Assembly (NCBI GenBank): GCA_950097015.1
Contig: CATNEN010000002.1
Coordinates: forward strand, 6,403,501 to 6,467,500
DNA length: 64,000 nt
Direction: 5' to 3'
Source: Macrostomum hystrix
Lineage: Eukaryota > Platyhelminthes > Macrostomidae
A program made the position numbers and the translations under genes. Shown here piece after piece: positions 10,702 to 23,090 of this stretch (its first letter is position 1; each line of letters starts with the position of its first letter). A model generated the notes under the pieces. That model worked only from the letters and a program-made list of their open reading frames with translations, made no database searches and was not told where the DNA came from.

Positions 10702-11628
10702 CCTACTCTTTCTTATCTACTCCCCTAACATCTCTTATCTACTCCCCTAACATCTCTTATCTACTCCCCTAACATCTCTTATCTACCCCCTACCATCTCT
10801 TATCTACCCCCTACCATCTCTTATCTACCCCCTACCCTCTCTTATCTACTCCCCCTACTCTCTCTTATCTACTCCCCCTACTCTCTCTTATCTACTCCCC
10901 CTACTCTCTATTATCTACTCTCCCTACCATCTCTTATCTACCCCCTACCCTCTCTTATCTACTCCCCCTACTCTCTCTTATCTACTCCCCCTACTCTCTC
11001 TTATCTACTCCCCCTACTCTCTATTATCTACTCCCCTACCATCTCTTATCTACTCCCCTAACATCTCTTATCTACTCCCCTAACATCTCTTATCTACTCC
11101 CCCTACCATCTCTTATCTACTCCCCTAACATCTCTTATCTACTCCCCTAACATCTCTTATCTACTCCCCTAACATATCTTATCTACCCCCTACCATCTCT
11201 TATCTACCCCCTACCATCTCTTATCTACCCCCTACCCTCTCTTATCTACTCCCCCTACTCTCTCTTATCTACTCCCCTAACATCTCTTATCTACTCCCCC
11301 TACTCTCTCTTATCTACTCCCCCTACCATCTCTTATCTACTCCCCTAACATCTCTTATCTACTCCCCTAACATCTCTTATCTACTCCCCTAACATATCTT
11401 ATCTACCCCCTACCATCTCTTATCTACCCCCTACCATCTCTTATCTACCCCCTACCCTCTCTTATCTACTCCCCCTACTCTCTCTTATCTACTCCCCCTA
11501 CTCTCTCTTATCTACTCCCCCTACTCTCTCTTATCTACTCCCCCTACTCTCTCTTATCTACTCCCCCTACTCTCTCTTATCTACTCCCCCTACTCTCTCT
11601 TATCTACTCTCCCTACCATCTCTTATGT
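10702..11628. repeat. 21-22-bp pyrimidine-rich minisatellite
   Basis: About 43 units of TCTCTTATCTACTCCCCTAA(CA) and variants ending CCCTACC, with several variant classes arranged in repeating order. The same unit family reappears at 22712-23090. It begins directly at the 3' end of a SINE. Confidence 0.96.
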
Positions 11629-12620
11629 CACCAATCGTTCGTTACTGTCATTGTTTATTAAACAAAATATTTGTATAGGCTTTCAGAAAATCCTCAGCAC
11701 ACTTTGCACAAGGCCTCTTCAACCCCAGATTTTGCCGTGTCAAATCTGCGCAATGTTGAATTGTGCCAAAAATACTTCTAATCCTGACCCGTGTGATTGA
11801 CAACAGCTCGGTGACCCTGCTAAGGACAGACTCTACTGCTACTCATTGCTTGTCAGCCGCTGAGCTGTGTGAGCAACCAAAAGCAAACTCTTAACAAGCT
11901 GACAATAACGCAAGAAGAAAATCCACAGGAATTTCTCCCCAGATCTTCTTCTACGCCTCGAATGGGAGAGGGAAAAGGGAAAAATTCCCATTGAAGAATA
12001 ATTATTTGCCCTGTTTGTTTTACACCTATAGGCTGGGTGCTAAAACGACAAACACAGAGAGAGAGAAAGACAGACACAGACAATCTCCCACGTAACTCTA
12101 GGCGGAGGAGTATCTTTCCATCTTGACCCGGACCCGAACAAAAAATGCGGTTTCATTACTGGCAGAAACTGAAGAGGGACAGCTGCCAGTTATTGTTGTG
12201 AGGCTATTTGCTCTCACACACACATCAGTTCTGTGTGGCCTCTCTTAAAAAACTGCAGCAATATTGCAGAGGGTACTGAAGTTTCTGCTTCCGTCTCCGC
12301 ACTCTCTCCTCCAACCTCCGCACCCGGACTCTGCAGTCCCAATCTGTCCAATTGGGAAACGGATGCCGCCTACTCAACACGCAAATATGAGAAGATGGAT
12401 TGGCAACCCTAACACAGGTAGGGGGCTGTCTGTTATAAACCGGCGGGGTTTAGGGGGAAACGAGTTACCTCAGTTATTACTGAGATTTTTTTACTATAAT
12501 ATCTGATCCTGTTTTAGGGAAAAAATTTGCTCCACCCCTCTCGCCATCATAATTATATTATCATATTATCTTCTCATTCTCTCATCCTCATTCAACCTGC
12601 TCTTATCATCTCATCTTATC
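11629..12620. other. Unique DNA, no gene recognised
   Basis: No coding or RNA signals that I can support. It becomes TC-rich at the right end, grading into the next array. Confidence 0.45.
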
Positions 12621-13018
12621 ATACTCTCATCCGTTCCTCATTCTCTTCTCATCCGCTCCTCATCCGCTCCTCATCCGCTCCTCATCCGCTCCTCATCCTC
12701 TTTTCATCCTCTTCTCATCCGCTCCTCATCCTCTTCTCATCCGCTCCTCATCCTCTTCTCATCCGCTCCTCATCCTCTTCTCATCCGCTCCTCATCCTCT
12801 TCTCATCCGCTCCTCATCCTCTTCTCATCCGCTCCTCATCCTCTTCTCATCCGCTCCTCATCCTCTTCTCATCCGCTCCTCATCCTCTTCTCATCCGCTC
12901 CTCATCCTCTTCTCATCCGCTCCTCATCCTCTTCTCATCCGCTCCTCATCCTCTTCTCATCCGCTCCTCATCCTCTTCTCATCCGCTCCTCATCCTCTTC
13001 TCATCCTCTTCTCATCTT
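12621..13018. repeat. 22-bp minisatellite made of two 11-bp halves
   Basis: About 18 units alternating CCTCTTCTCAT and CCGCTCCTCAT. The halves differ at three positions, so an 11-bp ancestor probably duplicated before expansion. Confidence 0.95.
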
Positions 13019-13940
13019 ACTCAGATCCTCTCATTATCTTCTATACTTCATCTAATCGTCACATATTTTTACGCGTATAAACTCACTTCACTAGCTACTC
13101 AGGCCTCACAAAGATCCCACAGGCAGTCATTCGCAGCCAAATTGGCATTTAATCTCATGCCAATGCGGGTAGCTTCATTCAGGCAGAGCTCAATTTGGAT
13201 AAATCCTTCCACCTTTTGTGTCGACTAAAAATTGGTCCAAAAATCTAAACCTATAATTAATTTTTTTGTCTGCATTGTGTAACACCTGTCGGGTGTTTCA
13301 ATTAGAAATTCGATAGAAATTCACAGTCGTATCTGTGATCCATGGCTGTTCAAATGGCCTAAAAATGGGGGCTTGCTTGAATCACAACTTTATTCCCAAA
13401 TGGCTTATAGCACTAACCGTTGCGATCGTTGGTGTCTTTGGGAGAACTTTTCTTTGCAAGAGTTCACTTTCTTCAGGGCAGCTTTTATCGTCTGAGTCGT
13501 CCTGGTGTCCGGGGTCGCGGCTGCTGAAAGAGACGAATCAGGCAGGAAGGTTGCGTCTGCAAAATGATGAAGCCTCAGAAATCTTCTTTTGTTGCATTGT
13601 CTGCCGCTGCTGCTGCTGCTGCTTGCCCAGCATTAACTTCTCAACTTTTTCTTCCTCTCCTAGAATTTCTAGAGCAGAATTGTCAAAATGGGTAGTTTAG
13701 TAAACTCTCCAAACTGCTGGAGTCTGTCAGTTTTGTATCGGTTTTTTGGCTTTGTCTTGAAGCTTGCTGCTTCTGGGGGCCACTCAGGAAATCTTCAGGT
13801 AAGTTCAGCTTTGATCATACGTTTAGGAATCATTTGACTGTGGGTGGCTTGGACTTGATGCGGTACAGTGGCTGCAGTCCGTGGACAGGGTAAACAGGTA
13901 CTGTGGCACAACAGGTAAACTTTAATAATGAATAGCAATA
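13019..13940. other. Unique DNA with a short CTG run
   Basis: No gene recognised. There is a CTG/GCT run at 13605-13622 and a CAGTCCGTGGAC motif near 13876 that recurs elsewhere in the window. Confidence 0.45.
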
Positions 13941-14792
13941 TCCGTCTGTTATCTGTCTGTCTGTCAGATAACAGGCAGATAACAGACGGATAACAGACAG
14001 ATAACAGACAGATAACAGACAGATAACAGACAGATAACAGGCAGATAACAGACAAATAACAGACAGATAACAGACAGATAACAGACAGATAACAGGCAGA
14101 TAACAGACAGATAACAGACAGATAACAGGCAGATAACAGGCGGATAACAGACAGATAACAGACAGATAACAGACAGATAACAGACAGATAACAGACAGAT
14201 AACAGACAGATAACAGACAGATAACAGACAGATAACAGGCAGATAACAGACAGATAACAGACAGATAACAGACAGATAACAGACAGATAACAGACAGATA
14301 ACAGACAGATAACAGACAGATAACAGACAGATAACAGGCAGATAACAGGCGAATAACAGACAGATAACAGACAGATAACAGACAGATAACAGACAGATAA
14401 CAGACAGATAACAGACAGATAACAGGCAGATAACAGACAGATAACAGACAGATAACAGGCAGATAACAGACAGATAACAGACAGATAACAGACAGATAAC
14501 AGACAGATAACAGACAGATAACAGACAGATAACAGACAGATAACAGACAGATAACAGACAGATAACAGACAGATAACAGGCAGATAACAGACAGATAACA
14601 GGCAGATAACAGACAGATAACAGACAGATAACAGACAGATAACAGACAGATAACAGACAGATAACAGACAGATAACAGACAGATAACAGACAGATAACAG
14701 ACAGATAACAGACAGATAACAGGCAGATAACAGACAGATAACAGACAGATAACAGACAGATAACAGACAGATAACAGACAGATAACAGACAG
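13941..14792. repeat. 11-bp satellite (ACAGACAGATA) with terminal hairpin
   Basis: About 75 units, with GGCAGATA and GGCGGATA variants interspersed. The left edge is inverted: 13941-13960 pairs with 13971-13990 with a single mismatch around a 10-nt loop. Confidence 0.96.
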
Positions 14793-16375
14793 TCCGTCTA
14801 TTTGTGTGATCGTCAGTTTATCATTCAGTTTATTAAATTAATGATGTTGGTATTGATAAACCAGCAGATTATAAGCAGATTAACGTATAAAATAAACGAA
14901 CTATTAAAGCCAGACAGACTCGCTTATAGGCTAAACTGTGTTGTAATATGCATCACCAAATCAAGGTAATTCCTAGGAAATTGCCTAATGTCCCATGAGC
15001 ATTCGCCAGCTACTATTAATGAGAAAACATTGATTTATTATCAGTCTGGTCCCAAATTTGTTGCCAAAAAGTAATGAGGAAAATAAAGAAACAAAATGTT
15101 TAGCAATTTTCCCCGCACAGACATCCCCAGAGGATGAATCCCCGAAATGCTGCCAGGCTGGGTGAGTCAGTTCTCACGGCTCCCCCCAGAAAAAAGTGTG
15201 AATTGCGTGAATGCCTGCGACAGACAAAACTGCCAGCTGCAGAACTGGGGAATGGGTACTTGCTCCTAGAAGATGGAAAATTGAATATCTGCCCAGTTCT
15301 GTTCCAGTGAAGCAACATTTTTCTTTGCTGAACCTCGCCTTCCAGTTGACATCTTCTTTCTCACTTTCCCATTTCCTATTCAATTGAATCCCCTGTCCAC
15401 TGGCTCCCCAAAGACTCACCACTGCCACAGTACGCTGTCCATATGCATTGTCTATTTTTAAGGGGCCAGCAACCGTGGGGAGGGAACAGAAAAACTGTTT
15501 GCAGAAGCAGAAGAAAACTGAAGGAATTTTCCAACTGAAAAAACGAGAGACAACAGACAGAAAGCAATGAGGGGATAAATAGCTGCACTCTCAAATCCCA
15601 GAGCTATTGACTCTAGTGCACTCTGTGCAACTCGAGTTGCATAGGACTACAAAAACAGGCTGAAAAATCCTTCTCAAAGCTCCTAATTTCATCCTCAGTC
15701 AGTCTCTCTCTCTGTCCTTCTCTTTCAATCTCTTCATCTCGCTCACACGCAATATATTTTTACGCCCGTGACGAAGTGATTACTGCATGGCGAAACTAAT
15801 TAATAGAGACCTTGGCTCACAGATCCCATGGCTTATCGGCCCGGCTCTCTGTCTTCCCCCAACCCGAGATTCTTGCTTCCAGCATCTCTTCATCACAGCC
15901 GCGCTCTTTCACTCTGCACTCGCATGATCTCCAATGTCGGCTTAGGCCACTCACCCAGCAACACCAGACTGCAGCTGAGAGATTTTCAAATTGATGAGAC
16001 TCTCGTGCAAGAAGCAGCAGCAGCGAAAGCCTCCTTGCCCTATAGCAAGAGCTGTCGCTGCTGCTGCTTCTAAAAGGGCATTTCAGAGCGCAATGTAACG
16101 AGAAAAAAGTTTGTGCGCCGGTCAAAGTGGATGTGACACTGATTTTATAATCTAATCGACCATTAAAAAACCAGTTTAATTTGCCCCAGTTACCAACCAG
16201 AACACATAATTGGAAAATTAAATAGAAGCTGCATCGGAGGTAGAAAACGTTCTTTCTTTTGCCATTTCTTAAAGCGATCCGGTAGTAATGTAGTACCACT
16301 TTTGGGACAGAAATCTCTACCTATCCTATATAGAAAAATATTCATTTCCAGATCCCTAAGAAACCGAATGACTTT
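14793..16375. other. Unique DNA, no gene recognised
   Basis: Short frames on both strands lack conserved motifs. A CT-rich patch lies at about 15705-15740. Confidence 0.45.
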
Positions 16376-16401
16376 CCCTATCTATCTACCTATCTATCTA
16401 C

Positions 16402-16433
<32 letters not shown>

Positions 16434-16434
16434 T

Positions 16435-16465
<31 letters not shown>

Positions 16466-16471
16466 CTATAT
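16376..16471. repeat. CTAT tetranucleotide microsatellite
   Basis: About 24 units of TATC with a few TACC and TTTATC interruptions. Confidence 0.95.
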
Positions 16472-16960
16472 AATAGAAAATTTGTAATTCTGAAAATTTT
16501 TTATCTGCCATTTATCTTCTTCTAAATAAGGCCAAAAAGCGATGCGTCTCTCGTCGCACAAAAATCTGATTTGAAAAAACCAATGTTAAAGTTTCTTTTA
16601 AACCGCAGTCTAGATATGAGTCGTGAAAAACTCTTCCCCTGGGGATCTGCTTGCTGGTCGGAATTGTGAGCCATCTTGGGGATAACAGTGTGGCATTCAG
16701 TGAGGATCTGAGAGCTGCCATCAGCTCAATGTCCAGCGCACAATGAACGTTTTTTATGTTAGGCCACCATGAGATGTCATCGCTTCCTGATCTTGGATTT
16801 CTTGGAAACTTTTCTGGGATTTAAATTTGCACATACGGCAACATGATCTAATGATAAGACTGCCGCTGAAATGCCCGCTTTGTGCGGGGTGCGAAAAACC
16901 AGAACCTCAGGCTGGGGAACTGAAGCTACAGGGTCCTACTTTCATAGTCTTGCAGACCCG

Positions 16961-18017
16961 CTGAAGCTTCAGGATCTCAGGTGCAGGGTCTAGCAGTCCC
17001 AATGAAGCTTCAGGATATCAGGTGTAGGGTCTAGCAGTCCCAATGAAGCTTCAGAATCTCAGGTGGAGGGTCTAGCAGTCCCGCTGAAGCTTCAGGATCT
17101 CAGGTGGAGGATCTAGCAGTCCCGCTGAAGCTTCAGGATCTCAGGTGGAGGGTCGAGCAGTCCCAATGAAGCTTCAGAATCTCAAGTGGAGGATCTAGCA
17201 GTCCCGCTGAAGCTTCAGGATCTCAGGTGCAGGGTCTAGCAGTCCCAATGAAGCTTCAGGATCTCAGGTGGAGGGTCGAGCAGTCCCAATGAAGCTTCAG
17301 AATCTCAAGTGGAGGATCTAGCAGTCCCGCTGAAGCTTCAGGATCTCAGGTGCAGGGTCTAGCAGTCCCAATGAAGCTTCAGGATATCAGGTGTAGGGTC
17401 TAGCAGTCCCAATGAAGCTTCAGAATCTCAGGTGGAGGGTCTAGCAGTCCCGCTGAAGCTTCAGGATCTCAGGTGGAGGATCTAGCAGTCCCGCTGAAGC
17501 TTCAGGATCTCAGGTGGAGGGTCGAGCAGTCCCAATGAAGCTTCAGAATCTCAAGTGGAGGATCTAGCAGTCCCGCTGAAGCTTCAGGATCTCAGGTGGA
17601 GGGTCGAGCAGTCCCAATGAAGCTTCAGAATCTCAGGTGGAGGGTCGAGCAGTCCCGCTGAAGCTTCAGAATCTCAGGTGGAGGGTCTAGCAGTCCCGCT
17701 GAAGCTTCAGGATCTCAGGTGGAGGATCTAGCAGTCCCGCTGAAGCTTCAGGATCTCAGGTGGAGGGTCGAGCAGTCCCAATGAAGCTTCAGAATCTCAG
17801 GTGGAGGGTCGAGCAGTCCCAATGAAGCTTCAGAATCTCAGGTGGAGGGTCGAGCAGTCCCGCTGAAGCTTCAGTATCTCAGGTGGAGGGTCGAGCAGTC
17901 CCGCTGAAGCTTCAGTATCTCAGGTGCAGGGTCGAGCAGTCCCGCTGAAGCTTCAGAATCTCAGGTGCAGGGTCGAGCAGTCCCGCTGAAGCTTCAGTAT
18001 CTCAGGTGCAGGGTCGA
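16961..18017. repeat. 41-bp minisatellite with internal palindrome
   Basis: About 26 units of 41 bp, each starting GCTGAAGCTTCAGGATCTCA and ending GTCTAGCAGTCCC. TGAAGCTTCA is a perfect 10-bp palindrome containing a HindIII site in every unit. A rare variant (GGATATCA) at 17013 and 17382 is 369 bp apart, exactly nine units, indicating block duplication. A degenerate start extends left to about 16900. Confidence 0.97.
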
Positions 18018-19781
18018 GGCTCCAGAGATTATCATTAATTTACAGGGGGCAAAAGTAAAAAAAAACAAAATTACAAAAACGCGAAAAATTTTGTCAACGT
18101 GAGTTATTACAATTTCTTTGCTATCCTTGTATTCTAAAATCAGTTTTTATAAATTTATTACGCAAGACAATCTAAAATGGTTACAACCTTTGGCAGTCCG
18201 TAATTAATAAAAGTTAAGCCAGTTCATTCTCGCAGTCTTTGTTCTACTTAACTAAACTTTTTTTCTTCTAAAAAGAAACTTATTGCGACACGGTCAAAGA
18301 ACGAGGCCAGCCTGAAGATATAAAAAATTTGCTCAGAAGAATTAGGCACAATGAGACTTGCTGTTTTTTAGCAACTTCTCACGAAGAAGCAGTGAAACAT
18401 CGTGAGGGTTGTAAATAGAACGCGGCATGTGACCCGGGTATGTTTTGGCAGAAATCTTCAACACATTTGGGGTCCGGGTTCGTCGATGTAACAATGCTAC
18501 TAACTTTTGTAGGAAGAACGTAGGAATCGAGTTATGTACATTCATTAATGGTTTGCTAAATTTGTCGTTCTGTTGTTTTGTTTTTGTGTGTTTGTAAAGC
18601 GAAATTAAAAACTAAATTTTAACTGATTTGAACCGAAAATACGCTAATAAAACTCCTAACAAGGTTTTGTTTAAAATTTGCATTCGAAATTAAAACCAAA
18701 TTCTTGCATTGTGCAGCCTTTGCGTGATGCTCGGTAGATTGTCTATGGCCGAAACCGTATTCCTTTTAAATAAGCGAAAGCAATGTTCTGGATGAGATAG
18801 CTATTGTGTTATTGTGTGAGATGAGACAGTCCTTTCAATTTATCAGTCTTTGGAAGCAATTAATTTATTCCCACATTTTTTGTCAAAATGCCAATGCAAT
18901 ATCTGGAAGCCCTCACGTCAGTGAACCGGCTGTTCCACAAATCTGTCCAAATTATCATTATTGATGGAAATACAAGCATTTCCTCACTCCTATGGGGATA
19001 ATATTGTTCCGCCTGGCATTAGCTCCCAACTCAAAGATCAGGTAGATTAGACTGTGATTCATAGCACTAGTTCCCATATTTATAAATATGAGGATATAGA
19101 TCCCATTATCTGCTGGCTGGCCAGGTTTTGACTTTCAAGTCATAGGGCGGAGGTTGGGGTGGCTGTCAGCCTAGGGGGCAAGTGATAAATTTGGGTCTTT
19201 GTATTTTTTAACGGCCGTCGGAAATGCGGAGCAGACAATGGCTTAGAAGGATATTTATCACTCGTCTGCCAAGGGAAACCACCTGGTACTCGGTGGAGAT
19301 TCAGCAAAAAATAGCGACTGGAATCTTCTGCCTGCGAAATCTCCCAGAAATTGTTGCATAACAAAAAACAGCAGCAAAACTGACAGACAACAAAATGATC
19401 AAGGAATTTGTTAGTACGCGAGGAATTGTCAAACTGCCAGAAATAATCCCAGCATTTTTTACCCTGTTCAAATCAATGATTTACTGTAGGCAATATGAGG
19501 GATTCTTGTGGATTAAGCGTATCTCACCCAGCTGCTGTATCTTTGTCAAGAGAAATAGCTGAGCAATCTAAGTTTTCCAACCAGCTGTCACACTTATTCT
19601 TTTGTCTTATCTTTCGCGGCTGCCTCCCAATATCCCATATACAAAAGAGATAATCTAGAGTGTCTAGAAAGATTTTTTTAAACAAACTGAGATTGATCGT
19701 ACAGCTAAGTTTTATAACTATTGTGCCAGTTGATTAACGATATAGATCTTGAAAATGGGCGTTAAAATTGTCGAATGCACA
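18018..19781. other. AT-rich unique DNA, no gene recognised
   Basis: Strongly AT-rich between 18030 and 18720, with a B-box-like CCGGGTTCGTC near 18475. No supported gene. Confidence 0.45.
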
Positions 19782-20482
19782 AATGGAACATCGAAGCTAG
19801 ATTATCGACATTTGAAATCAGATTATCGACATTTGAAATCCATTTATCGAGATTAGAAACCGGATTATCGAAATTCGAAATCGGATTATCGAAATTAGAA
19901 ATCGGATTATCGAAATTCGAAATCGGATTATCGAAATTAGAAATCGGATTATCGAAATTCGAAATCGGATTATCGAAATTCGAAATCGGATTATCTAGAT
20001 TGGATATCGGATTATCGAGGTTTGAAATCGGATTATCGAGGTTAGGAATCGGATTATCTAGATTGGATATCGGATTATCGAGGTTTGAAATCGGATTATC
20101 GAGGTTAGGAATCGGATTATATAGATTGGATATCGGATTATCGTAATTGGAAATCGTATTATGAAGATTTTAAATCAGATTATCGAGATTTGAAATCAGG
20201 TTATCGAGATTAGAAATGAGATTATGGAGGTTAGGAATCGGATTATCGAGGTTAGGAATCGGATTATCGAAGTTTAGGTATCGGATTCTTGATATTTTAA
20301 ATCGGATTATCGAGGTTTGAAATCGGATTATCGAGGTTAGGAATCGGATTATCTAGATTGGAAATCGGATTATCGAGATTGGAAATCGGATTATCGATAT
20401 TGGAAATCCGATTATTGAGGTTAGGAATCGGATTATCGAAATTTTAAATCAGATTATCAAGATTTGAAATATAATTATCGAG
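19782..20482. repeat. 21-bp minisatellite (ATCGGATTATCGAAATTAGAA)
   Basis: About 33 units, more degenerate to the right. Because 21 is divisible by 3, the first 370 bp reads on the plus strand as a stop-free heptad peptide, LSKFEIG/LSKLEIG. An ATG precedes it at 19775 and a stop follows at 20144-20146. The array continues out of frame after that, so a protein is doubtful. Confidence 0.93.
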
Positions 20483-20828
20483 AGATCACTTATATTGAAC
20501 TATTAAACTCACCTCACCTGAAGATATTCAAGACTCGTTTAAAAGCTGAGAAGTTGAATTGTTGAGTTGCAGGTAAAATTAATCAGCTGAACACCGCCGA
20601 CTCCTCTGCAATCAAGTGTGCCCTGTCTCACAGCCAGCAGATCAGAGGCATTGCCAGTCACCAGCCTGAAATCAGCAGTTGTTCTACGCAGAAAGCCAGC
20701 CGCCTGGTTACAGATTCTGAGGATGATGAGGCAAAAACAGAGGTAATAAATCGACTTGCAAGTCCTCCGCTTTTGCACTGCCGCTCTCAGAGGTGCCCGG
20801 GAAATCCTAAGAGAGCTTTTTGTCTGGC

Positions 20829-21010
20829 CACGTGCGGCAACCCCGCTCGCTATTGGCTGGGGCGCGCAGCCAATGAGAGCGAAGCATTAACCCCCAGAGT
20901 GAAAGATTTCGAGGCGCCCTGGATTGCTGTTCGTGCCTTTCTGGTTTTCCTATGAGTCAGACTCCAACCCGTGCACTGCTCAATGCTCAGCGCATCTCCG
21001 CCTCTATAAG
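20829..21010. promoter_or_regulatory. Promoter-like cluster: E-box, paired CCAAT boxes, AP-1, TATA-like
   Basis: CACGTG lies at 20829-20834. ATTGGCT (20852-20858) and AGCCAAT (20868-20874) form a perfect inverted CCAAT pair around a GC-rich centre. TGAGTCA lies at 20953-20959 and TATAAG at 21005-21010. The combination is unusual for this AT-rich neighbourhood. No gene is recognised on either side, so the target is unknown. Confidence 0.35.
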
Positions 21011-21039
21011 TGTCTCAATAGCGCGGCGCTTCTAAAAGC

Positions 21040-21249
21040 AGCGTACCGCATTCCAGTCCGTGGACTGGGGGCAAGCCGCCCATACACCACCCACCAAAAG
21101 TTCTACCCCCCAGCTAATGCTGGCAACCGTTGTCAGCAGTGGGAAAATTAAGTGTCTTGCTCAAGAACGCAAACTGCTTCCCTTCGATGAGAATCGAACT
21201 CCGGACCTCTCGATCAGAAGTCCGAAGCTCTAACCACTCGGCTACTAAT
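21040..21249 (-). mobile_element. tRNA-derived SINE-like element (family B)
   Basis: On the minus strand TAGCCGAGTGG (21244-21234) matches the pol III A box TRGCNNAGYGG. GGAGTTCGATTCTC (21202-21189) is a B box about 33 nt downstream. The anticodon-arm region is decayed, so this is not an intact tRNA. A tRNA-unrelated body of about 140 nt follows, ending near the CAGTCCACGGACTG palindrome (21055-21068). A 12-bp array abuts its 5' end. Confidence 0.6.
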
Positions 21250-21432
21250 CTCTCTATCTACCGCTCTACCTACCTAACTACCTCTCTATCTACTTATTTA
21301 CCTACCTCACTATCTACCTCTCTATCTACTTCTCTATCTACCTCTCTATCTACTTCTCTATCTACCTCTCTATCTACCTCTCTATCTACCTCTCCATCTA
21401 CCTCTCTATCTACCTCTCTATCGCCCTTCTAA
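21250..21432. repeat. 12-bp microsatellite (CTATCTACCTCT)
   Basis: About 15 units with ACTT and CCAT variants, starting right at the 5' end of the tRNA-like element. Confidence 0.93.
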
Positions 21433-21872
21433 CTACCTTACAATATGCCTGTTTAGAAGGGATAAATACGAGCTAGATTAAAATCATTTTTTCAATACTT
21501 AAAATACGAAGAAAAATCGTGTGTTTCTCTGTAAAAATATATTTATAAAAAATCAATTTGCATTGACAGTTTAATTTTCAAATCCCAATAGAAATAATTG
21601 CTGTTAAAAAAGCAACAATGAAACAACCGCTCAAAAGCCCGCATGCGATTCGACTGCTCAAATGCGAGAACAATGGACCCAGAGGCGCAGTCAGGCGTAT
21701 CGCTGATCAATCTGGAAGTGCTCAAATTTTCACTGCCACACTGCATGGCACTGACACGGTTTTCGGGGGGATTTTTTGTCTCTATGAGGATCTGAGTTTT
21801 CGGGGATTTGCAGCTCGGCGTTCGATTCGCACTGCTGAAATTCAATGACTAATGGAGTGGGGAAACTGGCTT

Positions 21873-21903
<31 letters not shown>

Positions 21904-22101
21904 GGAATACTGAATTGTACCCGCATTTCATGAAGGAACTATGGCTGGTGTTGATGATGCGGAGAATGGGGATCGGATTGGGGAATTCTAGCGGAGATGC
22001 GATGCAGGGAAATAGGCAGAGAGGAGATAGGACATTGCAGATTGGGAGACAGCAGATGGATAAAGGAGAGCATAGGAAAATGGGACTAGAAGAGGAACAG
22101 G
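21433..22101. other. Unique DNA with a CTG run
   Basis: Contains (CTG)9 at about 21874-21902. No gene recognised. Confidence 0.45.
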
Positions 22102-22272
22102 TGGGTAGACAGCTAGAATAGATGGGTAGACAGCCAGAATAGATGGGTAGACAGCTAGTATAGATGGGTAGACAGCTAGTATAGATGGGTAGACAGCTAG
22201 TATAGATGGGTAGACAGCTAGTATAGATGGGTAGACAGCTAGTATAGATGGGTAGACAGCTAGTATAGATGT
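22102..22272. repeat. 21-bp minisatellite (TAGATGGGTAGACAGCTAGTA)
   Basis: Eight units, the middle ones nearly identical. Confidence 0.95.
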
Positions 22273-22711
22273 ATACAAACTAGTTTAAGAAATGGCCAGC
22301 CAAATCACGGTTCAAATGTCGAACAGACCGAAAGGCCTTGAATAGAAGTGCACTAAACAGGTAGGCAATACTCCGGCTCGATCAATTAGTGAATTTGCGC
22401 ATTCAGCAGCCATCGAAGGCTCACGCTAAAAGATGTGAGACGCAATGCATCAGATTCTAAGCAATCCAGGCCACAGCAGGTGCTTTTGTCTGCTTTCCAG
22501 GCCTCAGGACAGAAGTCAAGCGACACAAAAGCCAGCCAAAAGCTTTTATTTTGTTGGGATCGAAACTGCGCAGCAACCAGAACGACAGAGAACACTGCAC
22601 GCTTGTAGATGTACCATCGTCCGGAGGATTTGCTGAGGATCTAGAACCTGCTACGGCTGCCAATATGCGTGAAAATGCGTTCGACCCGAATGGAATACAC
22701 CACTCACCTCT

Positions 22712-23090
22712 CTCTCACTGATCTACTCTCCCTACCCTCCTTTGTCTACTCTCCCTACCCTCTCTTATCTACTCTCCCTACCCTCTCTCCTCTTATCTAC
22801 TCTCCCTATCCTTTCTTATATTCTATCTCTCCCCTCTCTTATCTACTATCCCTACCCTCTATTATCTACTATCCCTACCCTCTCCTATCTACTCTCCCTA
22901 CCCTCTATTATCTACTCTCCCTCCCCTCTCTAATCTACTCTCCCTCCCCTCTCCTATCTACTCTCCCTCCCCTCTCTAATCTACTCTCCCTCCCCTCTCC
23001 TATCTACTCTCCCTACCCTCTCTTATCTACTCTCCCTACCCTCATTTGTCTACTCTCCCTACCCTCTCTTATCTCCCCCTCCCTTCTTTC
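22712..23090. repeat. 22-bp pyrimidine-rich minisatellite
   Basis: About 17 units of TCTACTCTCCCTACCCTCTC plus TTA/TAA. Related to the array at 10702-11628. Confidence 0.95.

Noticed and set aside
20539-20778. Minus-strand frame with a signal-peptide-like hydrophobic stretch and N-glycosylation sites
   Set aside because: It has no ATG (begins at GTG), overlaps an equally open plus frame, and has no splice support.
21170-21250. Intact tRNA gene on the minus strand
   Set aside because: A and B boxes are good but the anticodon stem and T stem do not pair properly and no acceptor stem closes; better read as a SINE head.
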